A stretch of DNA of 64,000 bases from Alistipes sp. (GTDB lineage Bacteria > Bacteroidota > Bacteroidia > Bacteroidales > Rikenellaceae): assembly GCA_017624955.1 (NCBI GenBank), contig JAGAMA010000012.1:1-64000 (forward strand). Direction: 5' to 3'. Of the stretch, positions 36,878 through 45,829 are shown piece by piece. Positions within the stretch are counted from its first letter, which is position 1, and each line of letters opens with the position of its first letter. A program made the translations under genes and the position numbers. The notes beneath the pieces were generated by a model that was given only the letters and a program-made list of their open reading frames with translations, made no database searches and was not told the DNA's origin.

Positions 36878-37330
36878 ATGAAAAACATCTTCAAAGTGGG
36901 CCTGGCAGCGCTTGTTATGTTGCTTTCGGCCAACGCATTTGCCCAGTCGGCAGCCGACAAGATTGTCGGTGTTTACTCCGTAGAGGAGGAGGGTCGTCAG
37001 TCGAAGGTTCGCTTCACGAAGTGCGCCGATGGCTCGTACCAGGGTCAGATCATCTGGCTCTCGGAGCCCAACAACGCCGACGGCACGCGCAAAATGGATC
37101 TGAAGAATCCCGACCCCGCCAAGCGCAACACCCCCTCGGATCAGGTGGTAATCGTCTACGGCATCCGCTACGATGCCAAGAAGCAGGCTTGGAACGGCGG
37201 TAAGGTTTACAAGCCCATCAACGGCAAGACCTACAAGGTGGAGTGCTCGTTTGAGGACGAGAAGACGCTCCGCGTGAAGGGTTCGCTGGGCCCCATCTCG
37301 CTGTCGCGCTACTGGAAGAAGGTCGAGTAG
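36878..37330 (+). CDS. DUF2147 secreted protein
   Basis: 150 aa from the ATG that gives a clean signal peptide (LLSANAFAQ); an earlier in-frame ATG lies before the promoter. The mature part has the DUF2147 pattern: DKIVGVYSVEEEGRQSKVRF, YQGQIIWLSEPN, WNGGKVYKPINGKTY and LRVKGSLGPISLSRYWKKVE. Small beta-rich periplasmic protein of unknown function. Confidence 0.88.
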   Translation: MKNIFKVGLAALVMLLSANAFAQSAADKIVGVYSVEEEGRQSKVRFTKCADGSYQGQIIWLSEPNNADGTRKMDLKNPDPAKRNTPSDQVVIVYGIRYDAKKQAWNGGKVYKPINGKTYKVECSFEDEKTLRVKGSLGPISLSRYWKKVE

Positions 37331-37360
37331 CAAATTCGACAACGAATTGCACTGAAAAAG

Positions 37361-37392
37361 AACGGATAGCCGATTGTGGTTATCCGTTTTTT
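37361..37392 (+). terminator. terminator after DUF2147 gene
   Basis: AACGGATA (37361-37368) pairs with TATCCGTT (37381-37388); T-run. The next gene's -7 box begins four bases later. Confidence 0.8.
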
Positions 37393-37395
37393 CTA

Positions 37396-37403
37396 TACTT
37401 TTG
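37396..37403 (+). promoter_or_regulatory. -7 box of a leaderless transporter gene
   Basis: TACTTTTG ends five bases before the ATG at 37409, so the start codon would fall at or within two bases of the transcript 5' end. Confidence 0.6.
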
Positions 37404-37408
37404 TCGCC

Positions 37409-38377
37409 ATGAATGCTTTGATTGATTTCGTAAGACGCTGGACGCTGCCCGTGGCAATGGCTGCAGGTGTGGCGGCCTACTTTATCTTTACGGCCCTGCC
37501 GTGGCCCGACGGGACCTACCACCTGGCCGAGGAGGTGCTCTCGGTGGTGCAGCCCACGCTGCTCTTTCTGATGCTCTTCCTCTCGTTCTGCAAGATTCGG
37601 CTGAGCGACCTGAAGTTCAAACGGTGGTTCTGGTGGCTGCTCACGATTCAGGTGTCGCTCTTCGCACTCTTTGCGGCGCTGCTCTACCTCATGCCGGAGC
37701 ATCCCTCGAAGATCCTCGTGGAGAGTGCCATGCTCTGCTTCCTCTGCCCCACGGCCGCAGCTGCCGTAGTCTTCACCGTGAAGCTGGGGGGTAGTGCCGC
37801 TTCGGTGACGACCTACACGCTGCTTGTAAACTTCGTGGTGGCGATTCTCGCACCGCTGGTTCTGCCGCTGGTGCATCCGCAGGAGGGTGTGTCGTTCCTG
37901 CCCGCCTTCTGGACCATCAGCAACCGCATCTTCCCCGTGCTGATTCTGCCCCTCTTTGCGGCGGTCGGGTTGGAGAAGCTCTGGCCCAAGGCGCATCAGC
38001 TGTGTGCCGCATCGAAGGATGCAGCCTTCTACCTCTGGGTCTGCACGCTGACCTTGGCGATTGTCGTGACGACGAAGAGTTTGGTACACGACCCCTCGCC
38101 CGTGATCTACCAGGTGGGCATCGCCCTGATTGCCTTCGTGGGTTGTGTGGCGCAGTTCTGGATGGGTCGCAAGATCGGACTCAAGCATGGCGAACAGGTC
38201 GTAGGCGGTCAGGCTCTCGGCCAGAAGAACAACGTCTTCATCATCTGGCTCGGCTACACCTTCCTCTCGCCCATCACGGCCCTCTCGGGCGGTTTCTTTG
38301 CCATCTGGCAGAATGTCGTGAACAGCTACCTACTGTACAAGAAAGAGAAGAAAGAGATTAAGGAGCGTTCTCTTTAA
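37409..38377 (+). CDS. SBF-like (bile acid:Na+ symporter fold) transporter
   Basis: 322 aa, with nine to ten hydrophobic segments. CFLCPTAAAAVVFTVKLGGSAA near 110-132 corresponds to the glycine/small-residue crossing of the BASS fold, and GQALGQKNNVFIIWLGYTF near 276-294 to the second crossing. The substrate cannot be read. Preferred start is 37409 because the upstream alternative lies within the promoter. The C-terminal tail KKEKKEIKERSL is charged and runs into a short repeat at 38374-38402. Confidence 0.75.
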   Translation: MNALIDFVRRWTLPVAMAAGVAAYFIFTALPWPDGTYHLAEEVLSVVQPTLLFLMLFLSFCKIRLSDLKFKRWFWWLLTIQVSLFALFAALLYLMPEHPSKILVESAMLCFLCPTAAAAVVFTVKLGGSAASVTTYTLLVNFVVAILAPLVLPLVHPQEGVSFLPAFWTISNRIFPVLILPLFAAVGLEKLWPKAHQLCAASKDAAFYLWVCTLTLAIVVTTKSLVHDPSPVIYQVGIALIAFVGCVAQFWMGRKIGLKHGEQVVGGQALGQKNNVFIIWLGYTFLSPITALSGGFFAIWQNVVNSYLLYKKEKKEIKERSL

Positions 38378-38414
38378 TATCTTTAATATCCTTAATCTCC
38401 TTATCAAAACAAAA

Positions 38415-38440
38415 AGAGCGAGTGGAAAACCACTCGCTCT
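38415..38440. terminator. bidirectional terminator transporter / tkt
   Basis: AGAGCGAGTGG and CCACTCGCTCT form an 11-bp stem with a 4-nt A loop; flanked by A and T runs. Lies between convergent genes. Confidence 0.88.
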
Positions 38441-38460
38441 TGCTTTATGCGAAGCGCGGA

Positions 38461-40491
38461 TTACTTGCCCAGCATCTTCTTAACCTCCGTGGCGACGGTC
38501 GTGCCGTTGTAGCCGAACTTCTCATCCAGCACCTTGTAGGGGGCCGAATAGCCGAAGTGGTCGAGGCCGTGGATGTAGCCGTTCTCGCCCACCAGGCCCA
38601 GCAGATTCACCGGAAGACCCGAGGTCATACCGTAGCGGGGCAGCCCTGCGGGCAGGACACTCTCCTGATACGAACGGGGCTGATCGCGGAAGAGACCCTC
38701 ACTCGGCACATTCACTACGCGCACGGCGATACCCTCCTCGGCCAGCTTCTCGGCACCCTCCACGAGGGTCGAAACCTCCGAACCGGTAGCTACCAGCACG
38801 GCTGCGGGCTTCGCAGCATCCATCACTACATAACCACCCTTGGCAACCTGCAGAGCCTCCTCGCGGCGCTGCTTACCGAGCGTGGGCAGGGTCTTAATGT
38901 TCTGACGCGAGAGAATCAGGGCTACGGGGCGCTGCTCCTCCAGGGCGAGCTTCCAGCTCGTCACGGTCTCCTCGCCATCACCCGGGCGAAGCACTACCAT
39001 CGAACGCTCGCCGTGGTGGTTCTTCAGGTGCTCCATGAGGCGGATCTGTGCCTCGTGCTCGATCGGCTGGTGGGTAGGACCATCCTCACCTACGCGGAAC
39101 GAGTCATGCGTCCAGATATAGATCACATGTAGGCGCATCAGGGCCGAAAGGCGCACGGCGGGCTTCATGTAGTCCGAGAATACGAAGAAGGTACCGCAGG
39201 CGGGAATCACGCCACCATGCAGGGCCATACCGTTCATCACGCAGGCCATCGTCAGCTCCGAAACACCGGCCTGGAAGAACTTACCCGTGAAGTCGCCCTT
39301 CGTGAAGGCCGTGGTCTTCTTCAGGTAGCCATCCGTCTTATCCGAGTTCGAGAGGTCGGCCGAAGCCACCACCAGGTTCTCCACCTTGTCGGCCAAAACG
39401 CTCAATACGGTAGCCGAGGCGGCACGCGTAGCTACATCGGCCTTCATCTCGATCGACTTGTAGTCAATCTCCGGCAGCTCGTTCTTGAGGAACTTGTCGA
39501 GCTTCGTTGCCAGGGCCTTATTCTCCTGTCGCCAAGCCTTCTCCGTGGCAGCCATCTCGTCGCTCCAAGCCTGCAGCGCCTCCTTGCGGGCAGCAAAGGC
39601 AGCCTCCGACTCGGCAAACACCCGGAACGGGTTCTCGGCATCGGCACCTAAGTTCTTCATCGTGGCGGCAAAGTCTGCACCGGCAGCCGAGAGGGGCTGA
39701 CCGTGGGTCGAGATCTTATCCTCGAACGACGAACCGTCGGCAGCCAGGGCACCCTTACCCATGATCGTCTTACCGATGATGATCGTCGGACGCTCCGTCT
39801 CCTTGTTGGCAGCTACCAGCGCGGCACGAATCTCGTCGATGTTGTGGCCGTCGATCGAGATCACGTTCCAATTCCAAGCCTTATACTTCATCTCCACATC
39901 CTCCGTATCGACCTCATCGACCTTGGTCGAGAGCTGCACGTTGTTCGAGTCGTAGTACATGATGAAGTTCGCAAGGCCGAGGTGACCCGCAATGCGGCCC
40001 ACACCCTGCGAAATCTCCTCCTCGACAGCACCGTCCGAGATGTAGGCGTAGGTCTTATGCGCCATCCACTCGCCAAAGCGAGCCACCATGAAGCGCTCGG
40101 CAATCGCGGCACCCAGGGCAATGGCATGACCCTGACCCAGCGGGCCCGACGAGTTCTCCACACCGCGCATCACATCCACCTCGGGGTGACCGGGCGTTAC
40201 GCTACCCCACTGGCGGAGGTTCTCCAAATCCTCCATCGTGTAGTTGCCGGCCAGGGCCAGCGTCGCGTAGAGCATCGGCGACATGTGACCCGGGTCGAGG
40301 AAGAAACGATCACGGTAGGGGTGATTCATCTTCTGGGGGTCGTAGTTCAAAAACTCGGTAAAGAGGACGGCCATGAAATCGGCACCGCCCATCGAACCGC
40401 CGGGGTGACCCGATTTGGCCTTTTCGACCATCGCTGCAGACAGGACACGGATGTTGTCCGCAACACGCTTCAATTCGGAATTAGTAGCCAT
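38461..40491 (-). CDS. tkt: transketolase
   Basis: 676 aa from MATNSELKRVADNIR. Transfers two-carbon units in the pentose phosphate pathway with thiamine diphosphate. GHPGG at 28-32, the TPP-binding segment ISDGAVEEEISQG (replacing the classical GDG...EG form), DLSNSDKT near 395 and the C-terminal GGEVS-like VLVATGSEVSTLVEG near 575 are visible. A possible promoter TACCTTTA lies at 40497-40504 on the minus strand. It follows clpX by 63 bp. Confidence 0.95.
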   Translation of the reverse strand: MATNSELKRVADNIRVLSAAMVEKAKSGHPGGSMGGADFMAVLFTEFLNYDPQKMNHPYRDRFFLDPGHMSPMLYATLALAGNYTMEDLENLRQWGSVTPGHPEVDVMRGVENSSGPLGQGHAIALGAAIAERFMVARFGEWMAHKTYAYISDGAVEEEISQGVGRIAGHLGLANFIMYYDSNNVQLSTKVDEVDTEDVEMKYKAWNWNVISIDGHNIDEIRAALVAANKETERPTIIIGKTIMGKGALAADGSSFEDKISTHGQPLSAAGADFAATMKNLGADAENPFRVFAESEAAFAARKEALQAWSDEMAATEKAWRQENKALATKLDKFLKNELPEIDYKSIEMKADVATRAASATVLSVLADKVENLVVASADLSNSDKTDGYLKKTTAFTKGDFTGKFFQAGVSELTMACVMNGMALHGGVIPACGTFFVFSDYMKPAVRLSALMRLHVIYIWTHDSFRVGEDGPTHQPIEHEAQIRLMEHLKNHHGERSMVVLRPGDGEETVTSWKLALEEQRPVALILSRQNIKTLPTLGKQRREEALQVAKGGYVVMDAAKPAAVLVATGSEVSTLVEGAEKLAEEGIAVRVVNVPSEGLFRDQPRSYQESVLPAGLPRYGMTSGLPVNLLGLVGENGYIHGLDHFGYSAPYKVLDEKFGYNGTTVATEVKKMLGK

Positions 40492-40554
40492 AATGTTAAA
40501 GGTATTTAGTTTGTTGCTTGTTTCGTCGTCGTTCGTCATTTGTCGCTTATAGCG

Positions 40555-41826
40555 CTATCCCACCTGTTTGAGCTGTGCCAGGTTGGCCCGTTCGAAGCGG
40601 TCACGGGCATACGCCAAGGTCACCGTGAATTGCTTCTCGTCACTCGACGGAAGTTCGAACATCGCATCGGTCATCACCGCCTCGGCAATCGAGCGCAGGC
40701 CACGCGCACCGAGCTTAAACTCCACCGCCTTATCCACGATGTACTCCAGCACCTCGGGTTCGAACCTGAGCTCCACGCCATCCATCTTAAACAAGCGCTC
40801 ATACTGGCGCACAATGGCGTTCTTCGGCTCGGTGAGGATTCTGAGTAGTGCCTCACGACCCAAGGGCTGCATGAAGGTCAAGACGGGCAGACGACCCACC
40901 AGCTCGGGGATCAGGCCAAACGAGCGCAGGTCCTGCGGCAGGATGTACTTCATCAAATTCTTGCGATCGACCTGCTCGGTCTTCACGCGACCATAGCCTA
41001 AGGCGTGGGTATTCAATCGCTGGGCGATCTTCTTCTCGATGCCGTCAAACGCGCCACCGCAAATGAAGAGGATGTTGCGCGTATTGACCTGGATAAACTT
41101 CTGGTCGGGGTGCTTGCGGCCACCCTGGGGCGGAACATTGACCGTCGTACCCTCCAAGATCTTCAGCAGCGCCTGCTGCACACCCTCGCCCGACACGTCG
41201 CGCGTGATGGAGGGGTTATCCCCCTTGCGGGCGATCTTGTCGATCTCGTCGATAAAGACGATGCCTCGCTCCGCCTCGGCCACATTGTAGTCGGCCACCT
41301 GCAACAGGCGCGAGAGGATGCTCTCGACATCTTCACCCACATAGCCCGCCTCGGTCAAGACCGTAGCATCGACAATCGTGAAGGGGACCTTCAGCAGCTT
41401 GGCTATCGTGCGGGCCAGGAGCGTCTTACCCGTACCCGTAGGGCCTACGAGGACGATGTTCGACTTGTCGATCTCGACCTCCTCGGCCTCCGTCTTGGCC
41501 ATGAGGCGCTTGTAGTGGTTATAGACCGCCACGGCCATCGCACGCTTCGCCTCGTCCTGACCAATGACCCACTGGTCGAGGAACGATTTGATTTGGCGCG
41601 GTTTCAGCAGCTCCTCCTGCTTCAGCGGAGCAGCCTTGGGGCCTCGATCGACCACCTCGTTATCGAGCAGAATGCGGTGGCCGTTCTCGATGCACTTGTT
41701 GCAGATGTTGGCCCCCTCCATGCCCTGGAAGAGGATCTCGACATCCGCACGCTTCGCGCCGCAGAACGAGCAGCAATCGCCCGTATGGTTTCCGCCTCCT
41801 CGGCGGTTGTTTTTTTGTTGTGTCAT
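40555..41826 (-). CDS. clpX: ATP-dependent Clp protease ATPase subunit ClpX
   Basis: 423 aa. Zinc-binding domain CSFCG (19-23) plus CNKC (42-45); Walker A GPTGTGKT (128-135); Walker [11 protein letters not shown] near 193; IGF-like ClpP-docking region around [14 protein letters not shown]; sensor-2 [11 protein letters not shown]. Unfolds substrates for ClpP. Downstream of clpP in the order tig-clpP-clpX. The clpP-clpX gap is filled by tandem repeats. Confidence 0.97.
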   Translation of the reverse strand: MTQQKNNRRGGGNHTGDCCSFCGAKRADVEILFQGMEGANICNKCIENGHRILLDNEVVDRGPKAAPLKQEELLKPRQIKSFLDQWVIGQDEAKRAMAVAVYNHYKRLMAKTEAEEVEIDKSNIVLVGPTGTGKTLLARTIAKLLKVPFTIVDATVLTEAGYVGEDVESILSRLLQVADYNVAEAERGIVFIDEIDKIARKGDNPSITRDVSGEGVQQALLKILEGTTVNVPPQGGRKHPDQKFIQVNTRNILFICGGAFDGIEKKIAQRLNTHALGYGRVKTEQVDRKNLMKYILPQDLRSFGLIPELVGRLPVLTFMQPLGREALLRILTEPKNAIVRQYERLFKMDGVELRFEPEVLEYIVDKAVEFKLGARGLRSIAEAVMTDAMFELPSSDEKQFTVTLAYARDRFERANLAQLKQVG

Positions 41827-41837
41827 GGTTTATGTTG

Positions 41838-41930
41838 AAGGGCATGAAAGGCGTGAAGGGCATAAAGGGCGTGAAGGGTTTTCGCCTTTTTCGCCTTTTT
41901 CGCCTTTTCTGCCTTTTTCTGCTTTCTACT
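41838..41930. repeat. 9-bp array with inverted second half
   Basis: Four to five units around GGGCGTGAA/GGGCATAAA are followed by four units around TTTTTCGCC, which is partly complementary. It fills most of the clpP-clpX spacer and could form a weak hairpin in the mRNA. Confidence 0.7.
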
Positions 41931-42594
41931 TTCTCTTTGTCAGCACTTCGTCAATCAGGCCGTACTCCTTGGCCTCCGCAGCCGTGAGCCAATAGTCGCG
42001 GTCGGCATCGCGCTCGATCTTCTTGAGCGACACGCCCGAGTGGGCCGCCAGGATCTCATACAGCTCGCGCTTCGTCTTCTGAATCTCGCGGGCCGTGATC
42101 TCGATATCCGAGGCCTGACCCTGCGCACCGCCCAGGGGTTGATGAATCATCACACGCGAGTGGGGAAGCGCGGAGCGTTTTCCTGCAGCACCTGCCGTCA
42201 GCAGCACGGCACCCATCGAGGCGGCCAAGCCGGCACAGAGGGTCGCCACGTCGCACGAGATGAGCTGCATCGTGTCGTAGATACCCAGGCCTGCCGTCAC
42301 CGAGCCACCGGGCGAGTTGATGTAGAGCTGGATATCCCGTTCGGGGTCCACCGACTCCAAAAAGAGGAGCTGGGCCTGGATGATGTTGGCCGCATCGTCG
42401 TAGATCGGGGCACCGAGGAAGATGATACGCTCCATCATCAGGCGCGAGAAGACATCCATCTGCGCCACGTTCAGCTGTCGCTCCTCGATGATCGTGGGCG
42501 ACACATAGCCCGCTGCAACCGACTGAAAGTCATGCAACTTAAGCGAGCTGATCCCGCAATGTAGGCGGGCATATTTCTCAAATTCCGAAGCCAT
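41926..42594 (-). CDS. clpP: ATP-dependent Clp protease proteolytic subunit
   Basis: 222 aa from [15 protein letters not shown]; an in-frame ATG 11 codons upstream lies close to the promoter. Catalytic triad Ser126 ([11 protein letters not shown]), His151 ([10 protein letters not shown]) and Asp200 (RDADRDYW). [11 protein letters not shown] lines the oxyanion region. Forms the tetradecameric protease chamber used with ClpX. Confidence 0.97.
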   Translation of the reverse strand: MASEFEKYARLHCGISSLKLHDFQSVAAGYVSPTIIEERQLNVAQMDVFSRLMMERIIFLGAPIYDDAANIIQAQLLFLESVDPERDIQLYINSPGGSVTAGLGIYDTMQLISCDVATLCAGLAASMGAVLLTAGAAGKRSALPHSRVMIHQPLGGAQGQASDIEITAREIQKTKRELYEILAAHSGVSLKKIERDADRDYWLTAAEAKEYGLIDEVLTKRK

Positions 42595-42616
42595 CGTTGT
42601 TCCTGTCAAATAAAAA

Positions 42617-42654
42617 GGACTTTGCAAACATCACGCCTGCAAAGTCCAAAGATA
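42617..42654 (-). promoter_or_regulatory. overlapping tig terminator and clpP promoter
   Basis: Stem GGACTTTGC (42617-42625) / GCAAAGTCC (42639-42647) followed on the minus strand by TTTTTATTT ends tig. TATCTTTG (42647-42654) for clpP touches the same hairpin, so clpP transcription should begin inside it. Confidence 0.75.
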
Positions 42655-42673
42655 CGATTTTTTTCTAAAAATC

Positions 42674-43999
42674 CTACAAGGTTTTCGCCAATTTTGCGAA
42701 GTCGTCGGCCGAAACAGCCTTCTCGGTCACCTTGATCTTGGCCTTCACGGCCTCTACAACCTTCTGCTCGAGGAGCTTCTCGTAGATCTTCTGTGCCTGC
42801 TCCTTGTTCTCGAGGATCTGCTTGGCGTAGCCCTCCAGCATATCTTCGGGAGCCGACGGCATGCCGTACTGGGCAAACTGGGCTGCAGCCAGCGCCTTGG
42901 CCTCCGCGGTGGCATCCTCGGGGGTTACCGTGAGCTTCTCCTGCTCGATGAGCTGCTTCTGGATGAAGTTCCAGGTGAACATCTGCAGGAATTGGTCGAA
43001 GTCCTTCTCGATATCCTCCATCGAGAACTTACCCTCGTTGATCGTGTAGAGCCAACGCTTGAGGAAGGCCTCCGGCATCTGCAGGCCGGCCTTCTCGATG
43101 AGGTAGTTGCGCACCTGGAGCGTGAACATGTAGTCGCTCTCACGACCCAGCTCACGGGCGATCTCCTCGTCGAGCATCTTATCCAGCTCCTTCTCATTGG
43201 TTACATTGCCTGCGGGGAAAGCCATCTTGAAGAACTCCTCGCTCAGCTCCGGCTCCGAGAACTTGCGGATCTTCGTGATCTCCAGCTCGAACTCGGGGTT
43301 GATCGATGCGAGCTCCTCGGCCTTCACCTGGAGGATGGCGGCGCGCTGTGCCTCGGTCTTGTAAAGCTCGTTTACATTGACCTGCATCTTGTCGCCCACC
43401 TTCTTACCCAGGAAGGGCTTGCGCTCCTCCTCGGTCATCGAGATCAGCCCTACATAGGCATCCTGAATCTGCATCTCGCCGTTGTCCAGCACCACGGTCA
43501 GGGCCTCGTCCGAGGCTACCTCCTCCACGTCTACCAGGCGACCGAAGCGGCGCAGGTAGTTCTCGCGGTAGTCGGCGTGCATCTTCTTGTCGATCTTGAT
43601 CTTGTTGTAGGTCAGCTTGTCCTTCTCCGTAAGCTCGAGGTTGAGTGCGGGAGCCTCGCCCACCTCAAACTTGAACTCGAACTCCGTGCCGTTCTCGAAG
43701 TCGAAGTCGCCCTGCTCCTCCGAGGGGATCACATCACCCAGGTAGTCGATCTTCTCCTTCTGCAGGTACTCGAACACGGCATTCGAAGCCATGCGGTACG
43801 ACTGCTCGGCCAGGACACCCTTGCCGTACATCTTCTTGACGATGCCCATGGGCACCATGCCGGGACGGAAGCCCGGAATGTTGGCCTTGCGACGGTACTC
43901 GCGCAGAGCCTTCTCCACCTCGGCAGCATAATCTGCCTCGACAACTTTCACGCTGAGGATCGAAACACCACCCTCGCGCTGATCGCGTACAATGTTCAT
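42674..43999 (-). CDS. tig: trigger factor (ribosome-associated chaperone)
   Basis: 441 aa. The N-terminal ribosome-binding domain carries the diverged signature FRPGMVPMGIVKKMYG (residues ~44-59; consensus GFRxGxxP). The middle FKBP-like domain is degenerate, as in other Bacteroidota, and the C-terminal helical arms are rich in Glu/Lys. Assists nascent chain folding. Upstream of clpP in the common tig-clpP-clpX order. Confidence 0.93.
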   Translation of the reverse strand: MNIVRDQREGGVSILSVKVVEADYAAEVEKALREYRRKANIPGFRPGMVPMGIVKKMYGKGVLAEQSYRMASNAVFEYLQKEKIDYLGDVIPSEEQGDFDFENGTEFEFKFEVGEAPALNLELTEKDKLTYNKIKIDKKMHADYRENYLRRFGRLVDVEEVASDEALTVVLDNGEMQIQDAYVGLISMTEEERKPFLGKKVGDKMQVNVNELYKTEAQRAAILQVKAEELASINPEFELEITKIRKFSEPELSEEFFKMAFPAGNVTNEKELDKMLDEEIARELGRESDYMFTLQVRNYLIEKAGLQMPEAFLKRWLYTINEGKFSMEDIEKDFDQFLQMFTWNFIQKQLIEQEKLTVTPEDATAEAKALAAAQFAQYGMPSAPEDMLEGYAKQILENKEQAQKIYEKLLEQKVVEAVKAKIKVTEKAVSADDFAKLAKTL

Positions 44000-44050
44000 A
44001 GTAAATAAGTTATATTCGTTTTGCTTCTCTATTCATGCACATTCGGCGCG

Positions 44051-44081
44051 CAAAGATACAAATATTAATTAAGAATTCAAA
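44051..44081 (-). promoter_or_regulatory. promoter for tig
   Basis: TATCTTTG (44051-44058) and TTTG (44078-44081) with an exact 19-bp spacer on the minus strand. It ends about ten bases before the left arm of the ATPase element. Confidence 0.8.
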
Positions 44082-44090
44082 ATAATTAAG

Positions 44091-44215
44091 GGGGCTAAAG
44101 GGAGCTAAAGGCGACTAAAGGGGACTAAAGGCAACTAAGGGCAACTAAGGGCGACTAAGGGCGACTAACGCACAACCAACCCCCTTAGCTACCCTTAGTA
44201 ACCCTTAGTAACCTT
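44091..44215. repeat. left outer hairpin of decamers
   Basis: Seven to eight direct 10-bp units around GGCGACTAAA/GGCAACTAAG, a centre GCACAACCAACCCCC, then three reverse units (CTACCCTTAG, TAACCCTTAG, TAACCTTTC). Mirrored by 45830-45912. Confidence 0.85.
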
Positions 44216-44255
44216 TCATCCACGACCGCCAACAGCTCCACCACCGTCCACTACC

Positions 44256-44324
44256 TGTCACCGGTGTCACACCTGTCACACCTGTCACAGGTGTCACGCC
44301 CTGTGACAGTGTGACAGCGTGACA
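44256..44324. repeat. left inner iterons: 5 TGTCAC then 3 GTGACA
   Basis: TGTCAC starts at 44256, 44265, 44274, 44283 and 44292 (9-bp spacing); GTGACA starts at 44303, 44311 and 44319 (8-bp spacing). The two halves are complementary and can form a hairpin. The ATPase promoter lies 31 bp further on, so the protein or another factor could bind here to regulate it. Confidence 0.9.
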
Positions 44325-44354
44325 CCCCCCCCTCAAAAAAAATAACCCAAAACT

Positions 44355-44386
44355 CTTGACAAGCGGGTTCAATTATTGTATATTTG
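44355..44386 (+). promoter_or_regulatory. promoter for the RepA-like ATPase gene
   Basis: CTTG (44355-44358), 20-bp spacer, TATATTTG (44379-44386). It gives a ~200-nt untranslated leader rich in CA/AC, with an 8-bp stem ACCTGTAA (44524-44531) / TTACAGGT (44550-44557) around an 18-nt loop containing ATGCAT. Confidence 0.65.
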
Positions 44387-44596
44387 CAGGCGGATAGGAG
44401 AACCTACCTGCCACACATCGTACAACACACCGCACCACACACTGCGCTTCGCAACACACATTTCCCTACGCGCAGCCCTGTTCGGGTGCTTTTGCACGAA
44501 TCTTACAAAACCAACCGTAACCGACCTGTAAGGCAATGCATGCTACGCTTTACAGGTAGTTACATACATCTAATCATTATAAATAATATTTATACT

Positions 44597-45775
44597 ATGG
44601 TAACTACTGATAAGCTTCAGCAGCCTGCTGCGGGTATGCCTATTGCACCCGCCACAAAGTCAAATAATTTGACTGATACGATGCCCTTCGCGGGTACTTA
44701 CCGCGAGTACCTCGATGACTTGGCGGCCTCTCGTTTTGCCCCCTACCGTATCAACATGGAGGAGCAATACGAAGAGCCGAAACCGATTCTCACGATCGAC
44801 TCGGTCTCGGTATGCACACCGGGCAACCTCTCGGCCATTGTCGGTGCGCCGAAGAGTAAGAAGACCTTCCTTACGACGGCCCTCATCGGCTCGATGTTGG
44901 CCTTGGGTAAAAAGGCACGCCCCTTTCAGAATGTGGGGCGTAACCCCCTGCACAGGGTCTTGTGGCTCGATACGGAGCAGAGCAAGAGCCATGTGCGCAA
45001 GGTGGTGGATCGCCTCCATACGCTCATGGGGTTCACCGCTACGGAGGGCTATCCGATGGATTCGCGCCTGACGGTCGTATCGCTGCGTGAGTTAGAGCCG
45101 CAGGTACGCCTGGAGGCGCTGACCGAGGAGATCGAGCTGTTGCGACCCTCGATGGTGGTCGTGGACGGCATTGCCGACCTGCAACGCAACACGAACGACT
45201 TGGAGGAGAGCGACCGGTTGGTCAATCGGCTGATGGCGCTCTCGACGCTCCACGATTGCCACATCCTCTGTGTGCTGCATGCCAATCCGGGTACGGACAA
45301 GGCACGCGGACACCTCGGCTCGTCGCTCCAGCGCAAGGCCGAGACGGTGATCTATGTCCACAAGGTGGGCGAAAGGTCGATCGTTGAGCCGCAGTTCTGC
45401 CGCAACGAACCCTTTGAGCGCTTTGCCTTTATGGTGGGCGAGGAGGGTATTCCGATCCTGGCCGAGCTTCCCGAGGAGGGGTCGCAGGAGGGGGATCGGC
45501 TGCTGCAACTCATCCGCACGGAGTATGGCGGTGTGGTGGAGCGTTCGGTCTTGGCACATAAGCTCCGCGAGGTGTTGGGGTTGGGGCGCACGGCGGCCCT
45601 GATGCGCATCGCGCGAGCGCTTCGCAGTGGCCGTTTGGTGGAAGAGGAGGGGTTGGTTCGACTGCCCGATGTGAGCTGTCACGCTGTCACGCTGTCACAG
45701 GGCGTGACACCCGTGACACCCGTGACACCTGTGACACCTGTGACAGAGGAGGAGGAAGAGGAGTGTCCGTTTTAG
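44597..45775 (+). CDS. RepA-like AAA/RecA-fold ATPase with acidic PF tail
   Basis: 392 aa from MVTTDKLQQP; an in-frame ATG 71 codons upstream overlaps the promoter box. Walker A GAPKSKKT (83-90), Walker B MVVVDGI (186-192) and CVLHANPGTDKARGHLGSSLQRKAE (225-249) place it with RepA-type hexameric helicase/AAA_25 ATPases. Residues ~300-355 look like a winged helix (AALMRIARALRSGRLVEEEGL). The tail is four VTP repeats, written by the GTGACACCC iterons of the right arm, then EEEEEECPF, an acidic tip ending Pro-Phe like SSB tails. A role in replication or repair is inference. No primase, Rep or relaxase is next to it. Confidence 0.8.
   Translation: MVTTDKLQQPAAGMPIAPATKSNNLTDTMPFAGTYREYLDDLAASRFAPYRINMEEQYEEPKPILTIDSVSVCTPGNLSAIVGAPKSKKTFLTTALIGSMLALGKKARPFQNVGRNPLHRVLWLDTEQSKSHVRKVVDRLHTLMGFTATEGYPMDSRLTVVSLRELEPQVRLEALTEEIELLRPSMVVVDGIADLQRNTNDLEESDRLVNRLMALSTLHDCHILCVLHANPGTDKARGHLGSSLQRKAETVIYVHKVGERSIVEPQFCRNEPFERFAFMVGEEGIPILAELPEEGSQEGDRLLQLIRTEYGGVVERSVLAHKLREVLGLGRTAALMRIARALRSGRLVEEEGLVRLPDVSCHAVTLSQGVTPVTPVTPVTPVTEEEEEECPF
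45677..45745. repeat. right inner iterons: 3 TGTCAC then 5 GTGACA
   Basis: TGTCAC starts at 45677, 45685 and 45693 (8-bp spacing); GTGACA starts at 45704, 45713, 45722, 45731 and 45740 (9-bp spacing). Exact mirror of the left set. It lies inside the ATPase coding sequence; the 9-bp spacing keeps frame and encodes V-T-P. Confidence 0.92.
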
Positions 45776-45829
45776 GTGGGGAAGGTAGCTGACGGTGGTG
45801 GAGCTATTGACCGTCGTGGAGGAAGGGTT

